Below, in pieces: positions 34,307-42,815 of a DNA stretch of 64,000 bases. The stretch lies in the NCBI RefSeq assembly GCF_000686125.1, contig NZ_JMMA01000002.1:2170001-2234000 (forward strand), given 5' to 3'. The stretch comes from Ruminococcus sp. NK3A76. Its GTDB lineage: Bacteria; Bacillota; Clostridia; Oscillospirales; Ruminococcaceae. The translations under genes were made by a program, and so were the position numbers. Positions within the stretch are counted from its first letter, which is position 1, and each line of letters opens with the position of its first letter. The notes below the pieces were generated by a model, which saw only the letters and a list, made by a program, of their open reading frames with translations, was not told the origin of the DNA and did no database searches.

Positions 34307-35204
34307 GATCATCAAAATCGAGCATATGACCAAGGATTACGGCAAAGGGCGTGGAATATTCGATTTCAATATCTCGATCAATGAGGGCGAGGCATATGGG
34401 CTTGTGGGCACGAACGGCAGCGGAAAGACAACTACGATGCGTCACCTTATGGGCTTTCTTGCTCCCGACAGCGGAAGCTGCGAGATCGGCGGAATCAACT
34501 GCCGTCAGCATCCCGATCAGATTGCAAAGCGTGTAGGCTATGTGCCGGGGCAGATAGATTTTCCTGATGTAGGCAGCGGAACAAATTTCCTGAAAATTCA
34601 GGCGCAGTATCTCGGCATCAAGGATATGAGCTACACAGAAAAGCTGATAGATCTGTTCAAAATCGACACCTCTGCACCGCTGAAAAGAATGAGCAAGGGC
34701 ATGAAGCAGAAAATGGCGCTTGTTGCAGCGTTCATGGCAAAACCGGATATTCTGCTGCTGGACGAGCCCTCTACAGGACTTGACCCCGTTATGCGTGATG
34801 CCCTGATAGAGCTTATCCTTGAGCAGAAAAAGCGTGGAGCAACAGTTTTTATGTCCAGCCACATTTTCAAGGAGCTTGAAGATACCTGTGATAAAGTTAC
34901 GTTTATTCACAACGGTAAAGTAATCAATACCATAGGACGTGATCTCTACGATGAGAATATGCCGAGACTTTATCGTGTAGGCTTTGCGGATGAAAAACAA
35001 TATCATGAGTTCAAAAGTCACACCGGCTTTCAGATAGAAAGCAGCAATGACAAGTATAAGCATCTAATGGCAGTTGTTCCGATGAACGAGATGAACAGCT
35101 TTGTCAGAGAGCTTGCAGATTACGATATGCGGTATATGCGGTATGTGCCGTATTCCCTTGAAATGTATTACAAGAAAGAGATAGAAAACGGAGGAAATGT
35201 ATAA
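34299..35204 (+). CDS. ABC transporter ATP-binding protein (second)
   Basis: 301 residues from ATG 34299 (MPEIIKIEHMTKDYG), overlapping the previous gene. Walker A GTNGSGKTTT, signature MSKGMKQKMALVAAFM, Walker B ILLLDEPSTGLDP, H-loop SSHIF. It is a paralogue of the preceding ATPase, sharing KDYGKGRGIFDF-like and TTMRHLMGF segments. Tandem ATPases with one permease suggest a heterodimeric exporter motor. Confidence 0.93.
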   Translation: MPEIIKIEHMTKDYGKGRGIFDFNISINEGEAYGLVGTNGSGKTTTMRHLMGFLAPDSGSCEIGGINCRQHPDQIAKRVGYVPGQIDFPDVGSGTNFLKIQAQYLGIKDMSYTEKLIDLFKIDTSAPLKRMSKGMKQKMALVAAFMAKPDILLLDEPSTGLDPVMRDALIELILEQKKRGATVFMSSHIFKELEDTCDKVTFIHNGKVINTIGRDLYDENMPRLYRVGFADEKQYHEFKSHTGFQIESSNDKYKHLMAVVPMNEMNSFVRELADYDMRYMRYVPYSLEMYYKKEIENGGNV

Positions 35205-35971
35205 TGTTCAGCTTACCTTTATTCAAGCAGTCAGTGAAATCAAACTGGGTGTTGTGGACTGCCATTACGTCTGTCATGTCAGTACTGTGCGTGCAGTTTG
35301 CGGCGCTTGAAATGACGCAGCCATTGCTTTTTATTATATTCTACGGAATGATGACGACCATTCTCCCTTCCATTTATGCTCTCGTGACAGCCAATAAGCT
35401 CATCGCCAATCAGGTCGATCGCGGATCTATGGCATATGTGCTGTCAACACCGATCAAACGCTCTGCTGTGAATATTACACAGTCTGTATTTCTGATAGGT
35501 TCTCTTGCGGCGATGTTCGGCATCGAAACGCTCCTTCACCTTGCGGTCAATGCTGCAAAGCCGATCACGATTGCAACGGCTCTTGGCAACAGTGAGCTCC
35601 CGCTTCAAGGAAATCTGACCGCAAAGATGATCGTGCAGGTAAACCTGTCAGCGTTTGTGGTCTGCATTGCGATCGCTGCTGTATGTTTCATGTTCTCCGA
35701 CATTTTCAATTCTGCAAAATACGCCATCGGTCTGAGCGGAACATTCGTGGGGGTGAATATCCTTGCCAATATGCTCTCCATGTTCGGAAGCCTCGGTGTC
35801 GGAGGTCTTGACAAGTTCAAGTATCTGACTATCTGCTCTTTTTACGATTATCAGTCAGTGCTGTTTTCAGAGAATAACTGGATCACAAAAATGATATACC
35901 CTGCGGCAATTGCTATTGTGGCTTTAACGATAGGCTTGGTAGTTTTTAAGAAAAAAGACCTGCCGCTGTGA
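35204..35971 (+). CDS. ABC-2-type transporter permease
   Basis: 255 residues with six hydrophobic segments, a typical ABC-2 permease (WVLWTAITSVMSVLCVQFAA; YALVTANKLIANQVDRGSMA; the last helix before VFKKKDLPL). Its ATG overlaps the stop of the second ATPase (TAATG). With the two ATPases it forms an exporter whose substrate, perhaps an antimicrobial peptide, is unknown. A terminator follows. Confidence 0.9.
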   Translation: MFSLPLFKQSVKSNWVLWTAITSVMSVLCVQFAALEMTQPLLFIIFYGMMTTILPSIYALVTANKLIANQVDRGSMAYVLSTPIKRSAVNITQSVFLIGSLAAMFGIETLLHLAVNAAKPITIATALGNSELPLQGNLTAKMIVQVNLSAFVVCIAIAAVCFMFSDIFNSAKYAIGLSGTFVGVNILANMLSMFGSLGVGGLDKFKYLTICSFYDYQSVLFSENNWITKMIYPAAIAIVALTIGLVVFKKKDLPL

Positions 35972-35992
35972 TGATATAAAAAATATAATAAG

Positions 35993-36032
35993 AGGTCTAT
36001 GCCCTCCATTCGGGGGGACATAGACCTTTTTT
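35993..36032 (+). terminator. Terminator of the ABC operon
   Basis: AGGTCTATG ... CATAGACCT with a CCCTCC/GGGGGG inner stem, then TTTTTTG. Confidence 0.92.
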
Positions 36033-36050
36033 GTTTTGATATGGTGTTTA

Positions 36051-36230
36051 TTAAGGCAACACCGCACAACCATTGTGCGTCAGACACGCAGTCAAATTTT
36101 TCGTCAGATTGGCTAAATTTACCGCAGGAATACTAACGTATTTCAAGGTAAATTTGGGTAATATGACGGAAAATTTGCAAGTGGATGGCGTGCAAAGGTA
36201 TCCGCCGGTGGTTGTGCGGTGTTGCCTTAA
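36051..36230. mobile_element. MITE-like palindromic element, copy 2
   Basis: 180 bases with ends TTAAGGCAACACCGCACAA and TTGTGCGGTGTTGCCTTAA, in the same orientation as copy 1. The interior shares CGTATTTCAAGG, TAATATGACGGAAAA and GGAATACTA with copy 1. Inserted just after the ABC operon terminator. Confidence 0.88.
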
Positions 36231-36238
36231 GTAAATCG

Positions 36239-36391
36239 TTATTCCTGTATTTCCTGTATCAATGCCGCACCGTCCTTGAAACCGACTTTATATGCTGAAC
36301 GCATCTCATCAGCAGCAGTCTCGCTCACGCAGTCAAGTATCTTGTGGATCACTTCGATCTGCTCCTCTCTCAGCGAATCCTCAAAGGGGAT
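36239..36391 (-). pseudogene. C-terminal fragment of a hypothetical protein
   Basis: The minus-strand frame reads SIPFEDSLREEQIEVIHKIL, then DCVSETAADEMRSAYKVGFK and DGAALIQEIQE, and stops at 36239. It has protein-like helical composition but no start codon or ribosome site. It begins nine bases from MITE copy 2. It looks like the tail of a small phage- or element-type gene. Confidence 0.5.
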
Positions 36392-36499
36392 CGAACGGGT
36401 ACTTGGGCGTATTATCGGGAATTACTTATCTTGTTATCGACTTTGAACCCAGTGGATTCAAAGTTTAGATCATGGCAGGATAATGATTCATTCAAATCA

Positions 36500-36548
36500 C
36501 ATAAAAACAAACTCCCCGGAACTGCTCATACGAACAGCTCCGGGGAGC
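36500..36548 (-). terminator. Terminator of the hsp20 gene
   Basis: On the minus strand CTCCCCGGAGCTG ... CAGTTCCGGGGAG is followed by TTTGTTTTTATG. Confidence 0.9.
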
Positions 36549-36578
36549 ATCATTTTGGGATCATAACTTAGCGAGGTA

Positions 36579-37022
36579 TTATCCCTCAATTGCAATATAC
36601 TTGTGATTCTCCATCTTCTTAGGCTCTGCCTTCGGAACGCAGATGTTCAGAACACCGTCCTCGAACTTCGCCTTCACATCGGCTTCTTTAACAGTATCTC
36701 CGATATAGAAGCTCCTCTGCATTGCGCCTGCGTAACGCTCCTGACGGATCAGCTTGCCCTTCTTAGTTTTTTCGTCCTTGTCAAGTCCCTTTGCGGCGCT
36801 GACAGTCAGATAACCGTTCTGAAGCTCAAGATTGATCTGATCTTTCTTGAAGCCCGGCAGGTCGATCACGATCTCATAGTGATCATCATGCTCATGAACA
36901 TCAGTCTTCATGACCTGTGCAGCGTGCTTGCCGTACAGCTTCTTCTCCACGTCTCTGCCGAAGTCAGGGAATCTGAAGAAATCATCGAATAAGTTTTCAC
37001 CGAAAATGCTTGGATATAACAT
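36579..37022 (-). CDS. Hsp20/alpha-crystallin small heat-shock protein
   Basis: 147 residues. The alpha-crystallin domain spans about 38-135: MKTDVHEHDDHYEIVIDLPG, FKKDQINLELQNGYLTVSA, and the closing GVLNICVPK. The short N-terminus (MLYPSIFGENLFDDFFRFPD) is typical of clostridial Hsp18/IbpA-like proteins. It binds unfolding proteins without ATP. AGGAGG precedes the ATG. A CIRCE operator overlapping its promoter shows HrcA control. Confidence 0.95.
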   Translation of the reverse strand: MLYPSIFGENLFDDFFRFPDFGRDVEKKLYGKHAAQVMKTDVHEHDDHYEIVIDLPGFKKDQINLELQNGYLTVSAAKGLDKDEKTKKGKLIRQERYAGAMQRSFYIGDTVKEADVKAKFEDGVLNICVPKAEPKKMENHKYIAIEG

Positions 37023-37134
37023 AGGTCAGTCCTCCTTTTTTACTCGTCACATTGTTTCCATTGCTTCGAGCAAGGGGACGGAGGGTTCAGCACCCGGATC
37101 CTTTGGTGCTTCTCTGTTCCTTTGTTCTGATTAT

Positions 37135-37163
37135 ATTATAGCACTCTGAATTAGCACTGTCAA
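37135..37163 (-). promoter_or_regulatory. hsp20 promoter
   Basis: On the minus strand a perfect TTGACA, 17 bases, perfect TATAAT, about 115 bases before the ATG. Confidence 0.88.
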
Positions 37164-37177
37164 GGGGAGAGTGCTAA
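37151..37177. promoter_or_regulatory. CIRCE operator (HrcA site)
   Basis: TTAGCACTG, nine bases, GAGTGCTAA: the CIRCE inverted repeat with one mismatch. It overlaps the -35 of the hsp20 promoter, so HrcA would block transcription until heat shock. Confidence 0.93.
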
Positions 37178-37245
37178 TTTTCACACAGGTTTCATTTTTT
37201 TGACAAGATTGTCACATTAGGTTGTGAGCAATAATAATCTGCCAA

Positions 37246-37274
37246 TTGACCTTTTGACCGCAGTATGGTATAAT
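37246..37274 (+). promoter_or_regulatory. Promoter of the arabinofuranosidase gene
   Basis: TTGACC, 17 bases, TATAAT, 51 bases before ATG 37326. Confidence 0.78.
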
Positions 37275-37325
37275 TATCCTATATCGATCAAAGAAGCATA
37301 ATAATACACAGTGAGGTTTTTAAAA

Positions 37326-39545
37326 ATGTATAAGATCAAAATTGACACAGATAAAAAGATCACAGATATTTCAAAGAGTCTTTACGGCATTTTCTTTGAG
37401 GATATAAACCGTTCGGGTGACGGCGGACTCTATGCCGAGATGCTGGCAAACAGAGCCTTTGATGACGGCGTTATCCCTGACAGATGCACCTACTCCCCGG
37501 AAAGTAAAACTATTACCTCGCCTACGGGCTGGGTATGCAGCTTTAACTGCTTTGAGGGTGAGGGGATCTACGGCTGGAGGGCTGACAGCGCCGAAATGTC
37601 GCTTACCGATAAATGTACTCTGAACAGTGCAAGAAAGCGTGCTTTGAATGTCCTCTTTAACGGCGGAAAAATATACAACAGGGGCTTTGAAGGGCTTGCT
37701 GTCAGAGAAGGCAGTGAATACAGATTCTATATGTTCGCCAAAACCGAGACCGCCGCAGAGGTCGAAGCTCGTCTGGTTTTAAGTGACGGTGTCTGCATAA
37801 GCGACAGTCACACGTTTATTGTAAAGGGCGGATATACAAAATACGAGTGCATTTTCAAGGCAAACAAGACCGACTTTAATGCGGCACTTGAACTGTATTC
37901 GGATTCTTGTGAAACAGTAACTATCGGGTTTACATCTCTGTTCCCCATTGATACTTTTTGCGGCAGAGAAAACGGGCTTAGAAAAGACCTGGCCACTATG
38001 CTTGTAGGGCTTAAACCGTCCTTCCTGCGTTTCCCCGGAGGCTGCATTGTCGAAGGCTTCACAAGGGAGACCGCCTACCGTTTTGAGGACAGCATAGGTC
38101 CTGTGTGGGAGCGCAGACCGCACCGCCTGCTGTGGGGATATAACTCCACCAACGGGCTCGGATTTCACGAGTTTATGCAGTTTTGCGAGGACGCAGGGAT
38201 AGACGCTATGTATGTTTTCAACTGCGGTATGACCTGTCAGGCTCGCTGTCCCGATTATTTTGATGACGGGCTTGTGGAGGAGTTTTATCAGGACGCCCGC
38301 CATGCAATACTCTATGCGACCGCACCTGCCGACAGCGAATGGGGTTCACAGCGTGCCGCCAACGGTCACACCGAGCCGTTCAAATGTCTGAAATATCTCG
38401 AGATCGGCAACGAGAATTATGGTGAAGAGTATGAAAAGCGATACAAGCTGTTTTACGACAGACTCAAAGCGGAATTTCCACAGTTTAAGTATATCGCCAC
38501 CGACCACGTTGAAAACAGCGGTCTTTCTGCTGATCTGATCGACGATCATTACTATGCCGATCCGCTGTTTTTCGCATCAAACCATGATACCTACAACGGT
38601 CACACAAGCACAGATATCTATGTTGGCGAATATGCATCAACTATCGGCTGTAAACAGGGTACACTTATGGGTGCGCTGGGTGAGGCGGCATTACTGACAG
38701 GGATAGAATGGGATCAGGACAAGGTAAAAATGACCAGCTATGCACCGCTTCTTAATAACCCGAGATTCACAGAGTGGCAGCCCGACCTTATAACATTTAA
38801 CAATCATCAATGCTATGGTATTCCCAGCTACTATATGCTGAAAATGTTTGCAGAAAACAGGGGCAACTATGTTTGCGGCTGCGATGTGGAAACTGGATAC
38901 TTTTCCCGTCACGATAAGGGCAGCACTTGCCTGCTCACAGACGGAGATAAAAAAGCTATCGACAGCACCGAAACAAACACGGGTGTTGTTTACAGTTATG
39001 ATTTTGATAAGCCTGTCAATGAACTGCATCTCACATTTTTTGACAACGGACTTAAAAACGAAGATCAGAACCGCTATGAACTGACAGCGGCAGACGGCAG
39101 ATGTACTGTGACACATTATAACGGCTGGTCAAAAATGATAGTTTCCGAAAGCGAATACACGGGCGAGCTTGAAGTCAAGAGTTTTACTTTTTCTATTGAC
39201 GGAAACAGCTATGAACTCTGCATAAACGGCGATCTCCTGCACAGCGGAATTATAAAACAAGTGCCTGACATCACAGCGGTCTGCACAGTAGATACAGCTA
39301 AAAATGAACTGATAATAAAGCTGGTAAATCTGACTGAGAGTGATATTGAGGTTTCACTTGAAAGCGACAGAGCATTGAGCAGGGAGTTCTGTGTTCAGAC
39401 TCTCACCGCAAACAGCAAGGACGATGGCAACAGCTTTGCTGAACCCGAAAAGGTCATACCAAGGCGCAGATGTATTTCGGTCGACGATAGTATTGTGCGC
39501 GTGTCTGCAAGTTCGGTCAATGTATTCAGGGCAGGTATAGGTTAA
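37326..39545 (+). CDS. GH51 alpha-L-arabinofuranosidase
   Basis: 739 residues from ATG 37326; an in-frame GTG at 37311 lies in the ribosome site (GTGAGG). No signal peptide, so intracellular. The N-terminal SLYGIFFEDINRSGDGGLYA opens the fold, a carbohydrate-binding-like beta domain covers about 90-210, and the (beta/alpha)8 core carries the acid/base Glu in YLEIGNENYGEEY (near 360) and the nucleophile Glu in YVGEYAST (near 434). A C-terminal beta domain completes the long GH51 form. It releases L-arabinose from imported arabinoxylan or arabinan oligosaccharides. Transcribed alone, at the right side of the putative island. Confidence 0.94.
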   Translation: MYKIKIDTDKKITDISKSLYGIFFEDINRSGDGGLYAEMLANRAFDDGVIPDRCTYSPESKTITSPTGWVCSFNCFEGEGIYGWRADSAEMSLTDKCTLNSARKRALNVLFNGGKIYNRGFEGLAVREGSEYRFYMFAKTETAAEVEARLVLSDGVCISDSHTFIVKGGYTKYECIFKANKTDFNAALELYSDSCETVTIGFTSLFPIDTFCGRENGLRKDLATMLVGLKPSFLRFPGGCIVEGFTRETAYRFEDSIGPVWERRPHRLLWGYNSTNGLGFHEFMQFCEDAGIDAMYVFNCGMTCQARCPDYFDDGLVEEFYQDARHAILYATAPADSEWGSQRAANGHTEPFKCLKYLEIGNENYGEEYEKRYKLFYDRLKAEFPQFKYIATDHVENSGLSADLIDDHYYADPLFFASNHDTYNGHTSTDIYVGEYASTIGCKQGTLMGALGEAALLTGIEWDQDKVKMTSYAPLLNNPRFTEWQPDLITFNNHQCYGIPSYYMLKMFAENRGNYVCGCDVETGYFSRHDKGSTCLLTDGDKKAIDSTETNTGVVYSYDFDKPVNELHLTFFDNGLKNEDQNRYELTAADGRCTVTHYNGWSKMIVSESEYTGELEVKSFTFSIDGNSYELCINGDLLHSGIIKQVPDITAVCTVDTAKNELIIKLVNLTESDIEVSLESDRALSREFCVQTLTANSKDDGNSFAEPEKVIPRRRCISVDDSIVRVSASSVNVFRAGIG

Positions 39546-39609
39546 GGAGAACTTGATTTGTGATCAGTATATCATAATAAGAAATGGCTATCAAGAAAAA
39601 AGGGCAAAA

Positions 39610-39639
39610 CTTACGGCAAAAACTCAAAATCTTACGGCA
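39610..39639 (-). promoter_or_regulatory. Third, diverged copy of the paired-repeat site
   Basis: On the minus strand TGCCGTAAG recurs 21 bases apart around ATTTTGAGTTTT, the same core as the sites at 30230 and 33218. It lies after the arabinofuranosidase and before MITE copy 3, where no start codon is near, so it may be a decoy, a remnant or chance. Confidence 0.35.
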
Positions 39640-39669
39640 GATTTTCTGGGCTCTTTTTTCAGATATGAT

Positions 39670-39849
39670 TTAAGGCAACACCGCACAACCCACGGCTAAC
39701 GCCTCTGCACGTCATCTGCTTGCCAGCTTTCCGTCATATTACCCAAATTCTCCTTGACTTGCGCCAGCAAACCTGCGTCGAATTTAGGCAATCTGACGAA
39801 AATCTAGACGTCGCATCTGACGCACAGGAGTTGTGCGGTATTGCCTTAA
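39670..39849. mobile_element. MITE-like palindromic element, copy 3
   Basis: 180 bases, inverted relative to copies 1 and 2: ends TTAAGGCAACACCGCACAA and TTGTGCGGTATTGCCTTAA, with one mismatch between the arms. The interior shares CCGTCATATTACCCAAATT and CAATCTGACGAAAAT with the complement of copy 2. Confidence 0.88.
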
Positions 39850-39911
39850 AAAAAACAGAGAGTGTCCAGAAAAATAAGTAAGAATGATAGAAACTAAAAA
39901 AGCTCCATAAT

Positions 39912-39951
39912 GGAGCAGAATGCAGACCCCCACCCGCTCAACGTCCCATCT
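39912..39951 (+). repeat. Degenerate copy of the tRNA-tail repeat
   Basis: GGAGCAGAATGCAGAC (16 bases) and TCAACGTCCCATCT (14 bases) are identical to the blocks of the array at 29.3-29.5 kb and in the same order, 10 instead of 13 bases apart. The CTGCACCA end is lost (TTTTCATT instead). It marks the probable right edge of the island. A small terminator-like hairpin (39974-40000, AAAAGCTCGT ... ACGGGCTTTTTT) follows. Confidence 0.7.
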
Positions 39952-40066
39952 TTTCATTAAAACATATACAGTCAAAAGCTCGTGTTCTACGGGCTTTTTT
40001 CTATGTTTTGGGCAATATCACCAATCAAGAAAATGAAATCATCCTGCTTTTTGACAAAATGATGTC

Positions 40067-40118
40067 TTGACAAAACTGTTTATGTGTTATATACTGTATA
40101 TATACCACATAAACAGTT
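40067..40118 (+). promoter_or_regulatory. Promoter and operator of the GntR/ABC operon
   Basis: TTGACA, 17 bases, TATACT (40067-40095). AACTGTTTATGTG and its inverse CACATAAACAGTT (40074-40086 and 40106-40118) flank the -10, a 13-base perfect palindrome arm. This is the expected operator of the YtrA-like repressor encoded next. Confidence 0.88.
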
Positions 40119-40140
40119 AAAACTGGAAGGAGTGCATCAG

Positions 40141-40515
40141 GTGAAAATATATCAGAATTCAAACGAACCTATATACAAGCAGATAGCCACCCAGCTCAGA
40201 GAGCAGATACTGACCGGCAAGCTGAAAGCCGGCGACCCTCTCCCCTCGATACGGGGTCTGGCACAGGACTTGAAGATAAGCGTTATCACCACTATGAAGG
40301 CTTACGAAGAGCTTTCAAACGAAGGACTGGCGACCGCTTCAAAGGGCAAGGGCTATTATGTCAACGCACAGGACGAGCGTATGCTCAAAGAACAGCATAT
40401 GCGCCAGCTTGAAAAGAATCTGTCAGATGCGATATACTCCGCAAGGATAGCAGGTATCGGGCTTGAAGAAGTAGAACAGACGCTTGAGATGCTATGGAGC
40501 ATTGACGAGGAATGA
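40141..40515 (+). CDS. GntR-family (YtrA-like) transcriptional regulator
   Basis: 124 residues from GTG 40141 with AAGGAG upstream. The winged helix (PIYKQIATQLREQILTGKLK; LPSIRGLAQDLKISVITTMK; GKGYYVN) fills the first 75 residues. The short helical tail matches the YtrA subfamily, which lacks a large effector domain and represses adjacent ABC transporter operons. It heads the operon and has a long palindromic operator in its own promoter. Confidence 0.92.
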   Translation: MKIYQNSNEPIYKQIATQLREQILTGKLKAGDPLPSIRGLAQDLKISVITTMKAYEELSNEGLATASKGKGYYVNAQDERMLKEQHMRQLEKNLSDAIYSARIAGIGLEEVEQTLEMLWSIDEE

Positions 40516-40542
40516 TAGGCAATAAATAAGGAGATTAAGGAT

Positions 40543-41430
40543 ATGAATAACGCAATTGAGATAAATGGTATTACCAAAAGCTACAAGGATTTCACACTTG
40601 GTGAGGTTCAGGCCGCTATCCCCTGCGGCTTTGCAACGGCTCTGATAGGTGCCAACGGTGCAGGAAAGACCACGCTTATTGACATTCTTTGCGGTGTCAC
40701 GAACAAAACGAGCGGTGACACTGTATACTTCGGCGACATGACAGATATTGATGATGACAGGCTGCGCAACCGAATCGGCTACTGTTCTTCGGCTAACTTT
40801 TTCCCTATGGACTGGACGCTCAAAAAGATAGCCGATTCTATGGAGCTCGGCTTTGACAATTTTGACAGGCAGCGCTTTGCACAGCTTTGCAAGCGCTTCA
40901 AGCTGGGCGACCCGGCTGAAAAGAAGCAGAAAAAACTCATGAAGCTATCAGACGGCAACAAGATGCGCACATACTTAGCCGCTGTGCTTGCAAGAGACAC
41001 CGAGCTGCTTGTGCTCGATGAGCCTGCATCATCGCTCGACCCCCTCGCCCGTGATGTGCTCTGCGACCTGTTCCGTGAGTATCTTAACGAGCGTGACGGT
41101 GAACGTTCGGTGCTGTTCTCGACACACAATATCGCTGATATGGAGTATGCCACCGACTATGCGATATTCATGTCAAACGGCAAGGTCATAGAACAGGGCT
41201 TTGTCGAGGACTTAAAGCAGAAATACATACTCGTTCACGGCGATGCAGAGAACGCTGACAAGGCAAGGCCTTTCATGCTCTCCTTCTCAGGCGGAAGAAC
41301 AGGCTTTGAGGGCATCGCACTTGCAAAAAACACAGATATGCTCGCAGCATACGACACAGCTATAGAGACACCCACATTACAGCAGCTGAGTGTCGGCATA
41401 CTCAGAAAGGCGGAGGAAGATGACAAGTAA
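40543..41430 (+). CDS. ABC transporter ATP-binding protein (YtrB-like)
   Basis: 295 residues. Walker A GANGAGKTTL, Walker B LLVLDEPASSLDP, H-loop STHNI. The signature is unusual (KLSDGNKMRTYLAAVLA instead of LSGGQ). It partners with the membrane proteins that follow. Typical of the YtrA-regulated transporters that respond to cell-wall antibiotics. It overlaps the next gene by 11 bases. Confidence 0.92.
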   Translation: MNNAIEINGITKSYKDFTLGEVQAAIPCGFATALIGANGAGKTTLIDILCGVTNKTSGDTVYFGDMTDIDDDRLRNRIGYCSSANFFPMDWTLKKIADSMELGFDNFDRQRFAQLCKRFKLGDPAEKKQKKLMKLSDGNKMRTYLAAVLARDTELLVLDEPASSLDPLARDVLCDLFREYLNERDGERSVLFSTHNIADMEYATDYAIFMSNGKVIEQGFVEDLKQKYILVHGDAENADKARPFMLSFSGGRTGFEGIALAKNTDMLAAYDTAIETPTLQQLSVGILRKAEEDDK

Positions 41431-42109
41431 AACTCTTACGCTCTCGCAGGCGCACAAGATATACACAGGCAGCGGTATGTGGCTGTACGCTTTAAAGCTC
41501 GGCATATGCGGTGTGCTGATGTATTTTGCAAGCATACTCACCTTTTTTGCAATATCTATGCTGTCGAAGTGGGATGCTTCAGATGCTCTTAAAGAGATAA
41601 CCGACATAGGGCTTATAAACATATTCCTGACGGTAGATGCAGGCATCATACTGATGATAACAGGGCTTGTGCAGTATAACAAATCATTGCCCGGCGGCAA
41701 GTATTTCCGCACGGTAAACGGCGGTTTTGACACTTACAGAAAGATGAAAGCCGCTTCAACTGTCGCCCGTGTCACAGCACTCATAATGATACTCATCTTC
41801 GGGGTCATCATTGATATTACGGGGACATTCACGTTCACACACGGAACAGTCGGTGCGGTGTATATAGGGGCATTTTTACTTGTCTGCGTTGGTCTTATAG
41901 ACCTGTTGAGCCTTATCAAAAGCCCTGCATTAAGAGGCGGTGTAACGCCGGTCATTATCTTCGGGGCAGGCGCACTTGGTGTGGTAACGCCTGAAATATT
42001 TGACGGCAAGCTGTATTTTCCTCTTGCAGTTGCCGGGGCAGCAATACCACTTATCATTATTTCGCAGAAGGTAATGCTTGGCAACTACAAAAAGCATAAA
42101 TGGAACTGA
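41420..42109 (+). CDS. Membrane protein of the GntR/ABC operon
   Basis: 229 residues from ATG 41420 (MTSKTLTLSQAHKIYTGSG). GGAGG is close (three bases), and an in-frame upstream GTG has no ribosome site. Six hydrophobic segments. No family recognised beyond a likely ABC permease subunit, inferred from its position. Confidence 0.72.
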   Translation: MTSKTLTLSQAHKIYTGSGMWLYALKLGICGVLMYFASILTFFAISMLSKWDASDALKEITDIGLINIFLTVDAGIILMITGLVQYNKSLPGGKYFRTVNGGFDTYRKMKAASTVARVTALIMILIFGVIIDITGTFTFTHGTVGAVYIGAFLLVCVGLIDLLSLIKSPALRGGVTPVIIFGAGALGVVTPEIFDGKLYFPLAVAGAAIPLIIISQKVMLGNYKKHKWN

Positions 42110-42125
42110 CAAAGGAGTAAAAGCT

Positions 42126-42815
42126 ATGAATAAAGCTGTAAGAGCATTAAAGCTATACGCAGAAGCGGCAGCACACCCGTTCGTGATAGGCTTTGGGCTG
42201 TTTTTGATGATAGGAATGGCACTTGCATTTATCATTGACCCTGACCCTGTCGGCGGTGATGAGTATTTATCAATGCTCGGTGCTGTTCAAATGGGCAATA
42301 TGGGCGTGATACTAATGGTGTTTGCAGCAAGTACAAAGCTGCAGCAGAACAAGTTTTTCAGCTCCTGCACCTGTGCTAAGGAGCTGTTCACGATAGGGCC
42401 TGTGGTTGCGGTCACTATACTGTGCGTGTTATATGACACGCTGCTTGACGTATCGGCATATATCAATCTTGGCACACAGGGCTTGGCAGATACACTGGTA
42501 TTCAACACTGTAAGCAGTATGCTGCTTATCATAGTTGGCGGCTGCTACGGCAAAAAGGGCGTTCCGCTCACGGCATTATTACTCGGTGCGGCATACTTTA
42601 CTTTCCTGGGTTTCCCGATGGCAAGCAAAATCACAAATATCTCAAGCCATATCATCGGGCTTTCCCTGACGACAGCAGTTATCATTGCCGTATGCGGTTA
42701 TACATTTGCAATTGCCTTTACGCTGATGATAGAGAACATCTGGTGGAAGAAGGGTAACAGATTTGCCCCGAACAAGTTTATACAGAATGCGCTGGAGGTA
42801 CAGGAAAATGAATAA
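42126..42815 (+). CDS. Membrane protein, probable ABC permease subunit
   Basis: 229 residues from ATG 42126 (AAAGGAG upstream). About six hydrophobic segments (FVIGFGLFLMIGMALAFII; LFTIGPVVAVTILCVLYDTL; IIGLSLTTAVIIAVCGYTFA). It follows the previous gene by 16 bases. Probably a second permease subunit. Confidence 0.72.
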   Translation: MNKAVRALKLYAEAAAHPFVIGFGLFLMIGMALAFIIDPDPVGGDEYLSMLGAVQMGNMGVILMVFAASTKLQQNKFFSSCTCAKELFTIGPVVAVTILCVLYDTLLDVSAYINLGTQGLADTLVFNTVSSMLLIIVGGCYGKKGVPLTALLLGAAYFTFLGFPMASKITNISSHIIGLSLTTAVIIAVCGYTFAIAFTLMIENIWWKKGNRFAPNKFIQNALEVQENE

